Positions 7,493 through 17,239 of a stretch of 44,976 nucleotides of DNA are shown here, piece after piece (position 1 is the stretch's first letter; each line of letters begins with the position of its first letter). The stretch spans positions 1 through 44,976 of the forward strand of contig NZ_JAHVHU010000024.1 of NCBI RefSeq assembly GCF_019802045.1. Reading direction: 5' to 3'. This stretch comes from Membranihabitans marinus. Its GTDB lineage: Bacteria > Bacteroidota > Bacteroidia > Chitinophagales > Saprospiraceae. The notes below the pieces were generated by a model that was not told the origin of the DNA, made no database searches, and was given only the letters and a program-made list of their open reading frames with translations. Made by a program: the position numbers and the translations under genes.

Positions 7493-9127
7493 ATGAGTGA
7501 AAATGAAATTCAAGGACACGTGGTGGATTTATTCAACCGCCGGGTATTTCGGGGGGAGATCCAAATTCGAGCCGGAAAGATTGACCGGATCGTGAAATTG
7601 AATTCGGAGGTCCCAGATCGATACATCCTTCCCGGATTTATTGATGCCCATATTCACATTGAGAGTTCAATGATGGTCCCGTCCGAGTTTGCGCGGTTGG
7701 CTGTGCGGCATGGCACGGTAGCTACAGTGTCGGATCCGCATGAAATCGCGAATGTGCTCGGTGTCGAAGGGGTGGATTATATGATTGAAAATGGTCAACA
7801 GGTGCCTTTTAAGTTTTATTTTGGTGCTCCCTCCTGTGTGCCGGCCACCCCGTTTGAAACGGCGGGTGCTGAAATTGATGTGGATGGCATCCGGCGTTTG
7901 ATGGCTCGTCCGGAGATTAAGTATTTGGCAGAAATGATGAACTGGCCCGGGGTGCTGGCCAGAAATGCCGATGTCGTGGAGAAAATTCAGGCTGCACAGC
8001 ATGCCGGCAAACCGGTCGATGGGCATGCGCCGGGATTGACAGGGGACGATGCCCTTCGTTATGCGCAGGCTGGCATCACGACAGATCATGAATGCTTTAC
8101 CCTGCGTGAAGCGCAGGATAAATTGGATGCGGGAATGAAAATCATCATCCGCGAGGGGAGTGCCGCCCGGAATTTTGAAGCGCTTATTCCGTTAATGAAA
8201 AATCATGCCGACCAATTAATGTTTTGTTCCGATGATAAGCACCCCGATGAGTTGGTGGAGGGGCACATCAATACATTGGTGACACGAGCAATTCAAAAAG
8301 GATATGATCTATTTGATGTGTTGCGGGTAGCGTGTGTGCACCCTGTAGCGCATTATAACCTGGATGTGGGTTTGTTGCGTCCCGGAGATCCGGCTGATTT
8401 TATTATCGTGGATGATCTTAGACAATTTCATATCCAATCTACTTACTTGAACGGTCAACAGGTTTTTGATGGAGAACGGGTGTTGTTTCCTCGTCCAATT
8501 AACCGCGTAATCAATCAATTTCAATGTGATCCTATATCTGAATCTTCCATTTGCATCTCGGATCCGGGAGAGGAGGTTCGGGTTATACAAGCTTTTGATG
8601 GACAGTTGACCACCGGATCAGAATGGATACCAATAAAAAGAAATAAATCCGGGGCTATAGAATCTGACCTGGATGAAGATGTGTTGAAGATCGTCGTGGT
8701 GAATCGGTATGCTAATGCGAAACCATCCATCGGATTTATTCAGGGCTTTGGGTTAAAAGCTGGTGCCATTGCTTCTACAGTGGCGCATGATTCACACAAC
8801 ATCATTGCAGTGGGGGTGGATGATTCCGCCATTGCCCAAGCCATTAACCGATTGATACAGGAAAAGGGCGGGATTTGTGCTGTTCATAAGGAGAACGAAC
8901 GATGCATGCCCCTCCCCGTAGCGGGATTGATGTCTATTGAAAATGGAGCAAGCATTGCAGTGCAGTACCAACAAATTGACGAAATGACAAAATCCATGGG
9001 CAGTACGCTTCAAGCCTCTTTTATGACATTGTCTTTTATGGCATTATTAGTGATTCCTGCACTGAAATTAAGTGATCAGGGGCTCTTTGATGGACAGCGT
9101 TTCGAATTTGTCAGTCTGGTTAAGTGA
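7493..9127 (+). CDS. ade: Adenine deaminase
   Basis: A 544-residue cytosolic metal-dependent hydrolase converting adenine to hypoxanthine and ammonia (purine salvage). Signatures of the Ade branch of the amidohydrolase superfamily are FIDAHIHIESSMMVPSEFA (metal-binding His-x-His, about residues 53-71), HGTVATVSDPHEIANVLG, GHAPGL, TDHECFT, and the C-terminal ENERCMPLPVAGLMS stretch. The ATG at 7493 puts the start just before the conserved GHVVDLFNRR segment; an in-frame TTG at 7466 would add nine non-conserved residues. The length fits the family. It stands alone, about 320 bp after ssb and 120 bp before the ECF sigma gene. No purine riboswitch was found upstream. Confidence 0.95.
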   Translation: MSENEIQGHVVDLFNRRVFRGEIQIRAGKIDRIVKLNSEVPDRYILPGFIDAHIHIESSMMVPSEFARLAVRHGTVATVSDPHEIANVLGVEGVDYMIENGQQVPFKFYFGAPSCVPATPFETAGAEIDVDGIRRLMARPEIKYLAEMMNWPGVLARNADVVEKIQAAQHAGKPVDGHAPGLTGDDALRYAQAGITTDHECFTLREAQDKLDAGMKIIIREGSAARNFEALIPLMKNHADQLMFCSDDKHPDELVEGHINTLVTRAIQKGYDLFDVLRVACVHPVAHYNLDVGLLRPGDPADFIIVDDLRQFHIQSTYLNGQQVFDGERVLFPRPINRVINQFQCDPISESSICISDPGEEVRVIQAFDGQLTTGSEWIPIKRNKSGAIESDLDEDVLKIVVVNRYANAKPSIGFIQGFGLKAGAIASTVAHDSHNIIAVGVDDSAIAQAINRLIQEKGGICAVHKENERCMPLPVAGLMSIENGASIAVQYQQIDEMTKSMGSTLQASFMTLSFMALLVIPALKLSDQGLFDGQRFEFVSLVK

Positions 9128-9250
9128 TGGCAATTCCAATCGTTGTATGGAAATTAACTGTATCTAAAAATAAATTTTCAAATTGTTAATAATATAGCTA
9201 CCTTGGAGGGCATAGGAAATTAATAATCTGAAAGAGTGACCCAGCTTCGA

Positions 9251-9820
9251 ATGGAAAATGATGCACGACTACTGGCTCGTCTGAATAAAGGGGAGCAGGC
9301 CGCTTTCAATGAAATCTACGAACAATATTGGGAGCAATTGTATCGGAAAGCGTATCAGCGCTTGCAAGAGGAGTCTTCGGCCAAAGATGTCGTACAAAAT
9401 GTATTTGTTAGTCTATGGCAACGAAGAAAGGAAGTGGCCATCGATAATTTGCGATCCTACCTCTATGGAGCAGTCCGGTTTCAGGTCTACAACCAGATTA
9501 ATCTATCCAATAAGCACAGTCACTTCTTTGATCCATTTGAAGCGATGATGGTTTCCCCCATTCAGACGGATCAGGAATTGATCCGGGATGATTTGGCAAA
9601 ATTGCTTTTAGCCTGGATTGATACCTTGCCCAGAAAGCGCAGACAGATTTTCGTGTTGCATTATAAACAACAATTGTCCGTAGTTGAAATAGCCAATGAA
9701 TTAGGTGTTACCCGTAAAACGGTCTACAATCAACTCAACAACTGTGTAAAGGAATTGCAATGGAAACTGGCCAAGTATTATACGCTGCTGCTGTTGATAC
9801 ATTTTGCATTTATAAATTGA
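9251..9820 (+). CDS. ECF RNA polymerase sigma-70 factor, SusCD-associated type
   Basis: About 190 residues. Region 2 is visible as YEQYWEQLYRKAYQRL and KDVVQNVFVSLWQRR, and region 4 as RRQIFVLHYKQQLSVVEIAN followed by LGVTRKTVYNQLNNCV (helix-turn-helix). The C-terminus is a hydrophobic tail (YYTLLLLIHFAFIN), also seen in the second sigma factor of this window; it may contact the membrane or the anti-sigma factor. The likely regulator is the FecR protein encoded at 10400 and the likely target the susC/susD operon after it. The sigma and anti-sigma genes are separated by four tandem 118-bp repeats, which is unusual. ATG 9251 is chosen; an in-frame GTG at 9236 would add five residues. Confidence 0.93.
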   Translation: MENDARLLARLNKGEQAAFNEIYEQYWEQLYRKAYQRLQEESSAKDVVQNVFVSLWQRRKEVAIDNLRSYLYGAVRFQVYNQINLSNKHSHFFDPFEAMMVSPIQTDQELIRDDLAKLLLAWIDTLPRKRRQIFVLHYKQQLSVVEIANELGVTRKTVYNQLNNCVKELQWKLAKYYTLLLLIHFAFIN

Positions 9821-9832
9821 AGAGCATGCTCA

Positions 9833-10306
9833 GGTGTGGGACGCCTGCCTCTCGCTGGCTACCCTCAAAGCGTCACACACCAGCAACATTGGTGCGTGGT
9901 CCCAACTTTTGGTGAGGATCCCGAACCTGAAGAATAAGTTCCAAACATAAGGTGTGGGACGGCTGCTACCTCACCGGCTACTCTCAAATCGTCACACACC
10001 AGCAACACTGGTGCATGGTCCTTATTTTAAGTGGGGACCTCGAATCTGAAGAACTAGTTTCTAGCATAAAGTGTGGGACGCCTGCCCCTCACGGGCTACC
10101 CTCAAAGCGTCACACACCAGCAACACTGGTGCGTGTTCCTTATTTTAAGTGGGGACCTCGAATCTGAAGAACTAGTTCCAAACATACAATGTGAGACGCC
10201 TGACCGCACGGGCTACCCTCAAAGCGTCACACCCCAGCAACCACATTGGTGCGTGGCCCCTACTTTTGGTGGGGCCCCGAACCTGAAGAACAAGTTCTAA
10301 GCGTAA
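9833..10306 (+). repeat. Four tandem ~118-bp structured repeats between sigma and anti-sigma genes
   Basis: Copies start at about 9833, 9951, 10070 and 10189 (periods 118, 119, 119) and end near 10306, filling most of the sigma-fecR gap. Each copy holds a hairpin with arms GTGTGGGACGC and GCGTCACACAC (10 of 11 pairs in the best copies), a second hairpin ACCAG-CAACA-CTGGT, and a trailing GAACTAGTTC palindrome in the middle copies. The period is not a multiple of three, so the reading frame changes from copy to copy and the Met-initiated frames across it are not genes. It may be a structured RNA element or a recombination-adjustable spacer controlling read-through into fecR. Confidence 0.93.
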
Positions 10307-10399
10307 GAGTTATTAGCGCTTTGAAAAGAAAATTTAAAAAAGTCGAAAAACTTTTGGGACTAATCCATTTTTCCGGTACACCTCTATAGAAACGGAAGA

Positions 10400-11401
10400 A
10401 TGACGAATATTTCTAACAAAGAGGAATTGCGCAAATTAATTGCGAAATATGTGCAAGGAAAAGCAACCACAGAAGAGGTGGCTTTCCTAAAGAGTTATTA
10501 CGATCACTTCGACGACAAGAACGATGGATTATCGGTTCGAACGGAACATCAGAAAAATAGATTGAAATCTCAATTATTTAATGAGATACAATCCAGGATC
10601 CATTCGACCCGTCCCCAAACCGGTATGATCTTTCGCTTTTCAAGAATAGCTGCCGCCGTTCTGGTCCTAATCGCAGCGGCAGTTGGGTATTGGTACTTTA
10701 GCCAAACTGAAGCGGTCTTGGAGACGATTACTGTGGAGAATCAAGACAACCTGCTGGTCGTGGATTCGGCCATTGCACAAGAGAAGCATATTTACCTGCC
10801 GGACGGCAGTTATGTGGTGTTGGAACCCGGTAGCCGGCTGGAGTATAGCAGGGAGTTTTCAAAGTCAGAGCGGGTAGTCGAACTAGACGGTCAAGCTTAT
10901 TTCGATATTCAGCATGACAGTCTCCGTCCTTTTTTAGTGCATACAAATGAAGTTACCACACGTGTATTGGGAACAGCGTTTAGCATTTCGTCAATTGATA
11001 AAAACAAAGAATTTACTATTTCCGTGACCCGGGGGAAGGTTGAGGTCTCAGATGAAACCCATCAATTGGGAATACTGCACAAGGATGACCAACTGATTCT
11101 TGACCTAGTGAGTGGGGAAGTGACCAAGAATAAGATGGATGAAGAGCAGACAACCACTGTTGAACCGGCGGTATTTATCATGGACGATATGTCTGTTGCG
11201 GAAGCCATTGAAATCGTGAGCAAGCGGTGGGACTGTACATTTGATATTAAGGATCCGGCATTAAAAAATTGTCGGTTTACGACCTCTTTTGTTCCGACCG
11301 ATGGTCTGGGTGAAGTGGTGGCGGTGATAGCATTGGTCATTGGAGCCGAATACCAAATTGAGAATAAAGTTGTTTCCCTGAGTGGAGATGGCTGTGATTG
11401 A
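10400..11401 (+). CDS. FecR-family anti-sigma factor
   Basis: A 333-residue inner-membrane regulator. The N-terminal cytoplasmic domain (residues 1-75) is the sigma-binding part. A single membrane helix follows (ILRF-like start, then AAAVLVLIAAAVGYWYF, about residues 78-96). The periplasmic FecR domain is seen as HIYLPDGSYVVLEPGSRLEY, ELDGQAYFDIQHD and TTRVLGTAFSISS. It ends in a DUF4974/STN-like domain (MSVAEAIEIVSKRWDCTFDI) that should contact the N-terminal domain of the SusC protein. By the Fec-type model, ligand on SusC signals through this protein to release the ECF sigma factor encoded upstream. A strong hairpin follows the stop codon, before susC. Confidence 0.93.
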   Translation: MTNISNKEELRKLIAKYVQGKATTEEVAFLKSYYDHFDDKNDGLSVRTEHQKNRLKSQLFNEIQSRIHSTRPQTGMIFRFSRIAAAVLVLIAAAVGYWYFSQTEAVLETITVENQDNLLVVDSAIAQEKHIYLPDGSYVVLEPGSRLEYSREFSKSERVVELDGQAYFDIQHDSLRPFLVHTNEVTTRVLGTAFSISSIDKNKEFTISVTRGKVEVSDETHQLGILHKDDQLILDLVSGEVTKNKMDEEQTTTVEPAVFIMDDMSVAEAIEIVSKRWDCTFDIKDPALKNCRFTTSFVPTDGLGEVVAVIALVIGAEYQIENKVVSLSGDGCD

Positions 11402-11408
11402 TAAGAAA

Positions 11409-11440
11409 GCAGACACCCGGAGTGGAGTCCGGATGTCTGC
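11409..11440 (+). terminator. Strong hairpin between fecR and susC (attenuator or mRNA processing site)
   Basis: GCAGACACCCGGA pairs with TCCGGATGTCTGC with a single C/A mismatch around the loop GTGGAG, a 13-bp stem eight bases after the fecR stop. It is followed by CGAATAAAATTT rather than a clean U-tract, so full termination is doubtful. Partial termination or 3'-end protection would let susC/susD and fecR be expressed at different levels. Confidence 0.6.
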
Positions 11441-11494
11441 CGAATAAAATTTAAATAGTAAAGGATTAGAGAACCATTTAAACAGTACAAAGTT

Positions 11495-14400
11495 ATGGAA
11501 AAATTATTTCCCCGAGTTCACTATTTGAGGTATATGTCAATACCCCTCGTATTAACAAGAGGTTTTTGGATGAAAATCAGCATTACATTTTTATTGTTTT
11601 CAATTTTGGGCCTGCAGTTGGTAATGGCCAATGACGGGTATGGTCAGGGATTGGAGGATGAAATGGTTACTCTCGAATTTAAAGGAGAGATTCTCTCACA
11701 GGTACTTAAGGAAATTGAAAAACAGACGGAGTATCGGTTTGCGTACAATACCAATCAGGTTCAAGGCTACTTGGTTAACTTGGAACGAGGAAAACGTAAC
11801 TTAGTTCAGACGTTGGACTTGATCCTGTCCGGGAAACCACTGCAATACAAAGTTGTGAAGGATAAGTTTATAGTGGTGAGTCCGGTTTCACGCAAAAAGG
11901 AGGTATCAATCGTCCCACGTCTTTTGACCTATCAGTTGCCCAGTCAAGTGTTAACCATCCCTCCTATTAATGTAGAAGGGCAGGTAACTGATCAAAATGG
12001 CGAGCCACTCATCGGTGTCAATGTCCAGGTCAAGGGTACAAATAAAGGTACGGCAACCGATTTCGAGGGAAAATTCTCTTTGCAAAATATTAATGAAAAT
12101 GCCGTTTTGGTAGTTTCATATATCGGTTATGAAAACCAAGAAATAGCTTTAGCGGGTAAAACAACTGTGTTTATTACTATGATCGCCGATTCCCAGTTGC
12201 TGGATGAGGTGGTGATTGTAGGATATGGGACTATGAAAAAAGAAAACATGACCGGATCAGTATCCACAGTAACCGCAAAGAAAATTGAAAACAGACCCAT
12301 TACGAATGCTGCTACTGCACTACAAGGTGTATCACCGGGGTTGGTTGTCACACGTCAGTCGGGTCAGCCGGGGAATGAAGATATTAAAGTCCAAGTACGT
12401 GGTGTAACATCTATCAATGGGGATGTTGATCCATTATTGATTTTAGACGGAATTTCAGTTCCAGTAAATACACTTCATAGCATCAATCCAAATGACATAG
12501 CCAACATCAGTGTACTGAAGGATGCTGCTGCGGCAGCTGTGTACGGTGCACAAGCATCAGGAGGTGTAATATTAGTTACGACAAAAAAAGGAGAAAAGGG
12601 TAAGACCGTTTTTAACTATTCGAATCTGTTTGGCTCCAGTAAATTTATACATCTGCCGGAACGTTCATCATTACTGGAAGAAATGGAGTATTCAAATATT
12701 TCCTTTAAAAATGCCGGACTTGGACGGGCGTATAGTGATGCTGATTTTGAAAGGGTGAATCAGGGCATAACTTCCATCATTCATCCTTCGGATTCCAATC
12801 GGTATATCTCATTTGACCCCATGGACCCGGCCAAGCAAACCGTCCGAAGTCGGACTAATATGCAAACTCATAATTTTTCTGTTAGAGGAGGGAGTGAAGA
12901 TTTTAATTTCCATGGTTCACTTGGATACTATAATCAGCAGGGAGCCTTTAAAGTTGGTCCGGACCAATACGAAAGGTATAATGCCCGAATCAATCTCCAA
13001 ACAAAACTTACAAAGCACCTTTCATTTAATTCAAATGTTTCTTATAGTGTCACCGAAAGAGAGTCGCCTTCGAGAAGTGTTTCTTCCTTATTGGGTTTAT
13101 CCTATAGGTATCGAAGCAGGTACCCCATTTTCACTCCTGAAGGCAGATTGAGTGCAGAAGGAGGAACTAGTGCCGCTAACAAACCCTATGCCTATTTAAA
13201 AGAGGGTGGATATAATAATGAAAACAGCAACACCTTAAATGGCGTATTTACAGTCAGTGCAGTAGATCTAATCGACGGACTTCGTCTAAGAGCGATATAC
13301 GGCGGACAATACAACCGCAGAACAAATGAAATTTTTGAAAGAACGGTAACGTTATGGGGGCGCTTTACACCCATCCTCAAGCTTAATGTACCCAATGAGC
13401 TTACTCAAAATCAATTATCGAGAACGAATAATAATTTGCAGTTTCTGGCAGATTATAATTTCAAAATTACGAATGATCATCAGTTTGTTTTTCTGGGTGG
13501 ATATCAATTTGAAGAAAGTATATACAATCTAACCAAAGCTAGCGCTGCTAATTTAATCAATAACGATCTGCCTATTCTTCAATTAGGCGATGATGCAACG
13601 AAACAGAATTCTCAGTCGATCAGCGAATATGCTTATCAGTCCGGTTTTGCGAGAATGAACTATTCCTATCAGAGTAAATATGTTCTGGAGGCTACGGTCA
13701 GGGTGGATGAAAGTTCACGATTGGCTCCTGGATTACGAACAAAGGTCTTCCCTTCCGTTTCAGGATCTTGGAATATGCATAATGAGAACTGGTTGGCTGA
13801 ATCTTCCATATTTTCCAGACTGAAATTGCGTGCTTCTTGGGGTCAATTGGGTAGTGCATTGGGAAGTGGCATTGGAAATTATGACTTTGTAAACCGTCTA
13901 GAAAGAGGTAATGCACTGGTCCTGGGTTCGCCTGAAATCCGACAAACCTATTACTTTCAAAATGAAGTACCCTCAAATAGCCTCACTTGGGAAACGGTCG
14001 AAACGATGAATAGCGGGGTGGATCTTGGATTTTTCTCTAATAAACTTCAATTCTCTGCTGATTACTATGTGAAATACAATAGAAATATGTTGACTCCGGT
14101 CAAGCTTCCGGCAACGTATGGGGTCGGGTCTTCATTAATCAATAATGGAGAATTGAAATCGTGGGGATGGGAAATTGAAATGAATTACAGAAATTCTTTA
14201 CGAAACGATCTCAACTATTCCTTTGGGTTCAATGTGGCAGACAATCAGAATAAATTACTCAGCTATGAGGGGCAGCGCACTGTTGAAGATTGGGTAGTCC
14301 CTATTTTGGAAGGATATCCATACAGAAGTCTGTGGGGGTTCAAGGGGGCCGGTTTGTTCCAAACAGAGGAGGAAGTGGAAAACTGGGCATTTCAAGATGC

Positions 14401-14998
14401 GCGGAATGGTCCGGGTGACCAAAAGTACATGGATTTGAATGGGGATGGAGTCATCAATATAGGTGGTGGGACACCGGATGATCCAGGGGATTTGGTTTAT
14501 CTTGGAACGGATCAAACCCGCTTTAATTTTGGTGTAACTGGTGGCCTGGAATGGAAGGGTTTTGATTTTTCGTTTTTCCTTCAAGGAGTCGGCGAACGGG
14601 TTTTCTTTATACATCTTGACTTGGCAAATGGTCAGAAACAGGCTTGGGAACAACCTCTTAAAGTTCACTTGGATTATTGGAGTGAAGATAACCGGGACGC
14701 ATTCTTTCCCCGTCCATATGTGGGTAGCGGACATAATTTTAAAAACTCAGATAAATGGTTATTAGATGGAGCGTATGTTCGATTGAAAAATGTTCAACTT
14801 GGGTATGCCTTGCCCGACCAGGTTACCTCCCGATTGGGAATGTCCAACATACGAGTGTTTTTCAGCGGACAGGATCTATTTACTTTATCCGGTATGGGGA
14901 TATGGAAAAATTCCATTAACCCAGAGTTTCCCTATCGTGTAAACTGGAGTTATCCAATGACTTCGACAGTATCAATGGGTCTGAACATTACATTTTAA
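11495..14998 (+). CDS. SusC/RagA-type TonB-linked outer-membrane protein (locus 1)
   Basis: A 1167-residue TonB-dependent importer. After a signal sequence (MKISITFLLFSILGLQLVMA segment) comes an STN domain (about residues 60-125, EILSQVLKEIEKQTEYRFAY), the link to the FecR regulator. Next are a carboxypeptidase-regulatory-like domain (VEGQVTDQNGEPLIGVNVQV, about 160-240), the plug (NAATALQGVSPGLVVTRQSG and VQVRGVTSINGDVDPLLILD, about 255-375) and the 22-strand barrel to a terminal Phe. A calcium-loop-like DLNGDGVIN occurs near residue 980. With SusD encoded 6 bp after the stop it forms the lidded importer of an oligosaccharide or glycoside. Neighbouring GH95 and GH43 genes suggest a fucose/arabinose-type substrate, which is inference. 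Confidence 0.96.
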   Translation: MEKLFPRVHYLRYMSIPLVLTRGFWMKISITFLLFSILGLQLVMANDGYGQGLEDEMVTLEFKGEILSQVLKEIEKQTEYRFAYNTNQVQGYLVNLERGKRNLVQTLDLILSGKPLQYKVVKDKFIVVSPVSRKKEVSIVPRLLTYQLPSQVLTIPPINVEGQVTDQNGEPLIGVNVQVKGTNKGTATDFEGKFSLQNINENAVLVVSYIGYENQEIALAGKTTVFITMIADSQLLDEVVIVGYGTMKKENMTGSVSTVTAKKIENRPITNAATALQGVSPGLVVTRQSGQPGNEDIKVQVRGVTSINGDVDPLLILDGISVPVNTLHSINPNDIANISVLKDAAAAAVYGAQASGGVILVTTKKGEKGKTVFNYSNLFGSSKFIHLPERSSLLEEMEYSNISFKNAGLGRAYSDADFERVNQGITSIIHPSDSNRYISFDPMDPAKQTVRSRTNMQTHNFSVRGGSEDFNFHGSLGYYNQQGAFKVGPDQYERYNARINLQTKLTKHLSFNSNVSYSVTERESPSRSVSSLLGLSYRYRSRYPIFTPEGRLSAEGGTSAANKPYAYLKEGGYNNENSNTLNGVFTVSAVDLIDGLRLRAIYGGQYNRRTNEIFERTVTLWGRFTPILKLNVPNELTQNQLSRTNNNLQFLADYNFKITNDHQFVFLGGYQFEESIYNLTKASAANLINNDLPILQLGDDATKQNSQSISEYAYQSGFARMNYSYQSKYVLEATVRVDESSRLAPGLRTKVFPSVSGSWNMHNENWLAESSIFSRLKLRASWGQLGSALGSGIGNYDFVNRLERGNALVLGSPEIRQTYYFQNEVPSNSLTWETVETMNSGVDLGFFSNKLQFSADYYVKYNRNMLTPVKLPATYGVGSSLINNGELKSWGWEIEMNYRNSLRNDLNYSFGFNVADNQNKLLSYEGQRTVEDWVVPILEGYPYRSLWGFKGAGLFQTEEEVENWAFQDARNGPGDQKYMDLNGDGVINIGGGTPDDPGDLVYLGTDQTRFNFGVTGGLEWKGFDFSFFLQGVGERVFFIHLDLANGQKQAWEQPLKVHLDYWSEDNRDAFFPRPYVGSGHNFKNSDKWLLDGAYVRLKNVQLGYALPDQVTSRLGMSNIRVFFSGQDLFTLSGMGIWKNSINPEFPYRVNWSYPMTSTVSMGLNITF

Positions 14999-15016
14999 TC
15001 ACATTTGAAAAAGAAT

Positions 15017-16645
15017 ATGATGTCGCTTCAAAAAATAAAAACTATGAAATATCTAATATACCCTATGCTCATTTTGTTTTTCGCATCCTGTGACGTAGAC
15101 CGTCCACTGAAGGATGCGATCAGTGACCAGTCTTACTGGAAATCCGAAGAAGACTTGATTGCCGCAGCTAATTATTTATATACTTTCTTACCGGAATTAC
15201 CGGTGAGTGATGACAATTGGGCAGATGATGGGTTTGGTCTGGTGGCGAATGAAATTAGCTCTGGTACCAGAATAGCTCCTTCAGTAGATGATGAATATAA
15301 AAACCACTACAAACTTATCCGAGCTGCAAACAATTTTATTGAAAAATCAAGCATTGCTCTAACAACTGGAGTCGAGCAAAATACAATTAATAAATACGTT
15401 GGGGAAGCTTTATTCTTCAGAGCCTGGGCCTATACGGAACTGGTGATGAGATATGGTGATGTTCCTTTGGTGCTTTCTGTACTTACGGATGTTTCGGATG
15501 AACTGTATGCACCAAAATCATCAAGAGCGCAGGTAATGGAAGCTATCTATCAAGACCTGGATAAAGCAGCGGGGTTTTTGCCAACGCCTTCAAAACGAGG
15601 TTCCAAAGGATATGGACGTGTGACAAATACGGCAGCGTTGAGCTTGAAGGCGAGAAGTGCGTTATTCGAAGGAACTCGTTCCAAGTTTCACAATTATGGC
15701 AATCCGGAGAAGCATTTGCAGATTGCTATAGAAGCCTCAGAGAAAGTGATAAACAGTGGACAACATGAACTTTTCTCATCGTATTTCGACTTGTTTCAGT
15801 ATGCTGGTGAAGGTCGTCAGAACAAAGAAAATATTTTTGTAGCCCAACATGGTATCAGTGTCGGTAATGATATCCGAAGTTATAATGCCGGTTTTATCAT
15901 TAATGGCGCCAACAATATCACGAAAACTCTGGTAGATGCTTATTTAATGAAAGATGGATTGCCTATCGATCAGTCCCCGTTGTATACAGAACCTGTAGAT
16001 CATAGTGCGTATTTTGAAAACAGAGATCCTCGTATGGCTCATACCATTTTCAAAAAGGGAGACCCCTACAATCAGGATGCTACATTTACCATCCCATCAT
16101 TAACCTATCACGTAACAGGTTTTGTATCACGAAAATACCTAGATCCTAAAGAACTGGGTACCAATAACCGGACTTTTATTGACCGCGTATTGATCCGATA
16201 TGCAGAGGTATTGTTAATCTATGCCGAAGCCACTTATGAATTAAATGGAAGTATTTCTGATGCGGATTTGAATCAGAGCATAAACCTACTCAGAGAAAGA
16301 GTAGGCATGCCTAAGCTCACCAATGAATTTGTAGATAAAAATGGGTTGGATATGAGAGAAGAAATCAGAAGAGAACGACGAATAGAACTAGCCGTTGAAG
16401 GGTTCCGGTATTGGGACATTATTCGCTGGAAAACCGCGGAGCAGGTTTTACCGGTAGCTGTATTGGGTTCTTATTACTTTGAAGATGGTTTTGGAACCGG
16501 TGAGCCCAACCTCACAGATGACAATTACATTTTGGTGCAAAAAGGATCAACCCGAACATTTGATCCTCAAAAGGACTATTTGTGGCCATTTCCTGTAGAG
16601 GAATTAGCGCTCAATACCAATTTGGTGCAAAATCCAGGTTGGTAA
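15017..16645 (+). CDS. SusD/RagB-type surface glycan-binding lipoprotein (locus 1)
   Basis: About 542 residues. The lipobox is FFAS-C within MKYLIYPMLILFFASCD, giving an outer-membrane lipoprotein that caps the SusC barrel. SusD-family features are the early DAISDQSYWKSEEDL segment, TPR-like helices (EALFFRAWAYTELVMRYGDV), and the conserved end RIELAVEGFRYWDIIRWKTA with a terminal LNTNLVQNPGW. Start choices in frame are TTG 15005, ATG 15017 and ATG 15044. The last gives the tidiest lipoprotein signal; ATG 15017 is used here as the first ATG. It is certainly cotranscribed with susC. No glycosidase follows directly; a 570-bp poor region separates it from the DUF1080 gene. Confidence 0.95.
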   Translation: MMSLQKIKTMKYLIYPMLILFFASCDVDRPLKDAISDQSYWKSEEDLIAAANYLYTFLPELPVSDDNWADDGFGLVANEISSGTRIAPSVDDEYKNHYKLIRAANNFIEKSSIALTTGVEQNTINKYVGEALFFRAWAYTELVMRYGDVPLVLSVLTDVSDELYAPKSSRAQVMEAIYQDLDKAAGFLPTPSKRGSKGYGRVTNTAALSLKARSALFEGTRSKFHNYGNPEKHLQIAIEASEKVINSGQHELFSSYFDLFQYAGEGRQNKENIFVAQHGISVGNDIRSYNAGFIINGANNITKTLVDAYLMKDGLPIDQSPLYTEPVDHSAYFENRDPRMAHTIFKKGDPYNQDATFTIPSLTYHVTGFVSRKYLDPKELGTNNRTFIDRVLIRYAEVLLIYAEATYELNGSISDADLNQSINLLRERVGMPKLTNEFVDKNGLDMREEIRRERRIELAVEGFRYWDIIRWKTAEQVLPVAVLGSYYFEDGFGTGEPNLTDDNYILVQKGSTRTFDPQKDYLWPFPVEELALNTNLVQNPGW

Positions 16646-16803
16646 TATTGAAAAGATAATTCCATGTAAAAAAAGGACCTAATAATGATTCCAGGACTCA
16701 TTGAGTATATAGAACACTGAATATTTTTTAACACAAGAATTATATATTTTTTGGAGTATGAAATATTCTTTCTACGATAAGAAATTTTTAAATACCTTTA
16801 TTT

Positions 16804-17058
16804 ATGAGGTCATCATTTCATCGAATATATAGTTTAGGAATTGAATTTGTGGCACTGGGTTTTCCCTTCATAATCTCAGCTTACGCGCAGGACCTGGAAG
16901 ATATGTATAAGGATCCCTTAAGGTGTTGGGACACAACAGATTTGAATTTCAAACCTCAGGTGGTGATAGCGGATGACAAATTAAATTTTATCGGAGAAAT
17001 TATATCGGAGAAGTCTAAAGTGCTTTGGATGGCACGATGGTGGATTGATCAGTTTTGA
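16804..17058 (+). CDS. Short hypothetical ORF with signal-like N-terminus, possibly a gene remnant
   Basis: An 84-residue frame opens with a hydrophobic, Ala-x-Ala-like exported N-terminus (about residues 8-28, ending SAYAQ) followed by about 55 residues I do not recognise, then a stop. The following 180 bp carry no frame that continues it convincingly. The size and position, just before the DUF1080 gene, suggest a truncated exported protein, but it may be chance. Coding status is uncertain. Confidence 0.3.
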   Translation: MRSSFHRIYSLGIEFVALGFPFIISAYAQDLEDMYKDPLRCWDTTDLNFKPQVVIADDKLNFIGEIISEKSKVLWMARWWIDQF

Positions 17059-17239
17059 AAACGATAGGAAGGGACTATGAGAATCAGGGCAAAGATCCAT
17101 GCCTCTTCTTCCAACAACAGTGAATGTATGATGAATTTTCAGGCGAAAATAACGCAATTGCAATATAATTAAAAGTGATATTCCACAGTAACTGCGGCGG
17201 GAATTATAGCCAGTATGGGTGTTGAAATCAAAATGTAAT

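Noticed and set aside
9952-10300. Two overlapping 71- and 75-codon frames with repeated peptides
   Set aside because: The 118/119-bp period shifts frame in each copy, so the repeated peptides arise from the DNA repeat, not from coding selection.
9833-10306. CRISPR array
   Set aside because: Units are directly tandem and about 118 bp long with no unique spacers, and no cas gene is nearby.
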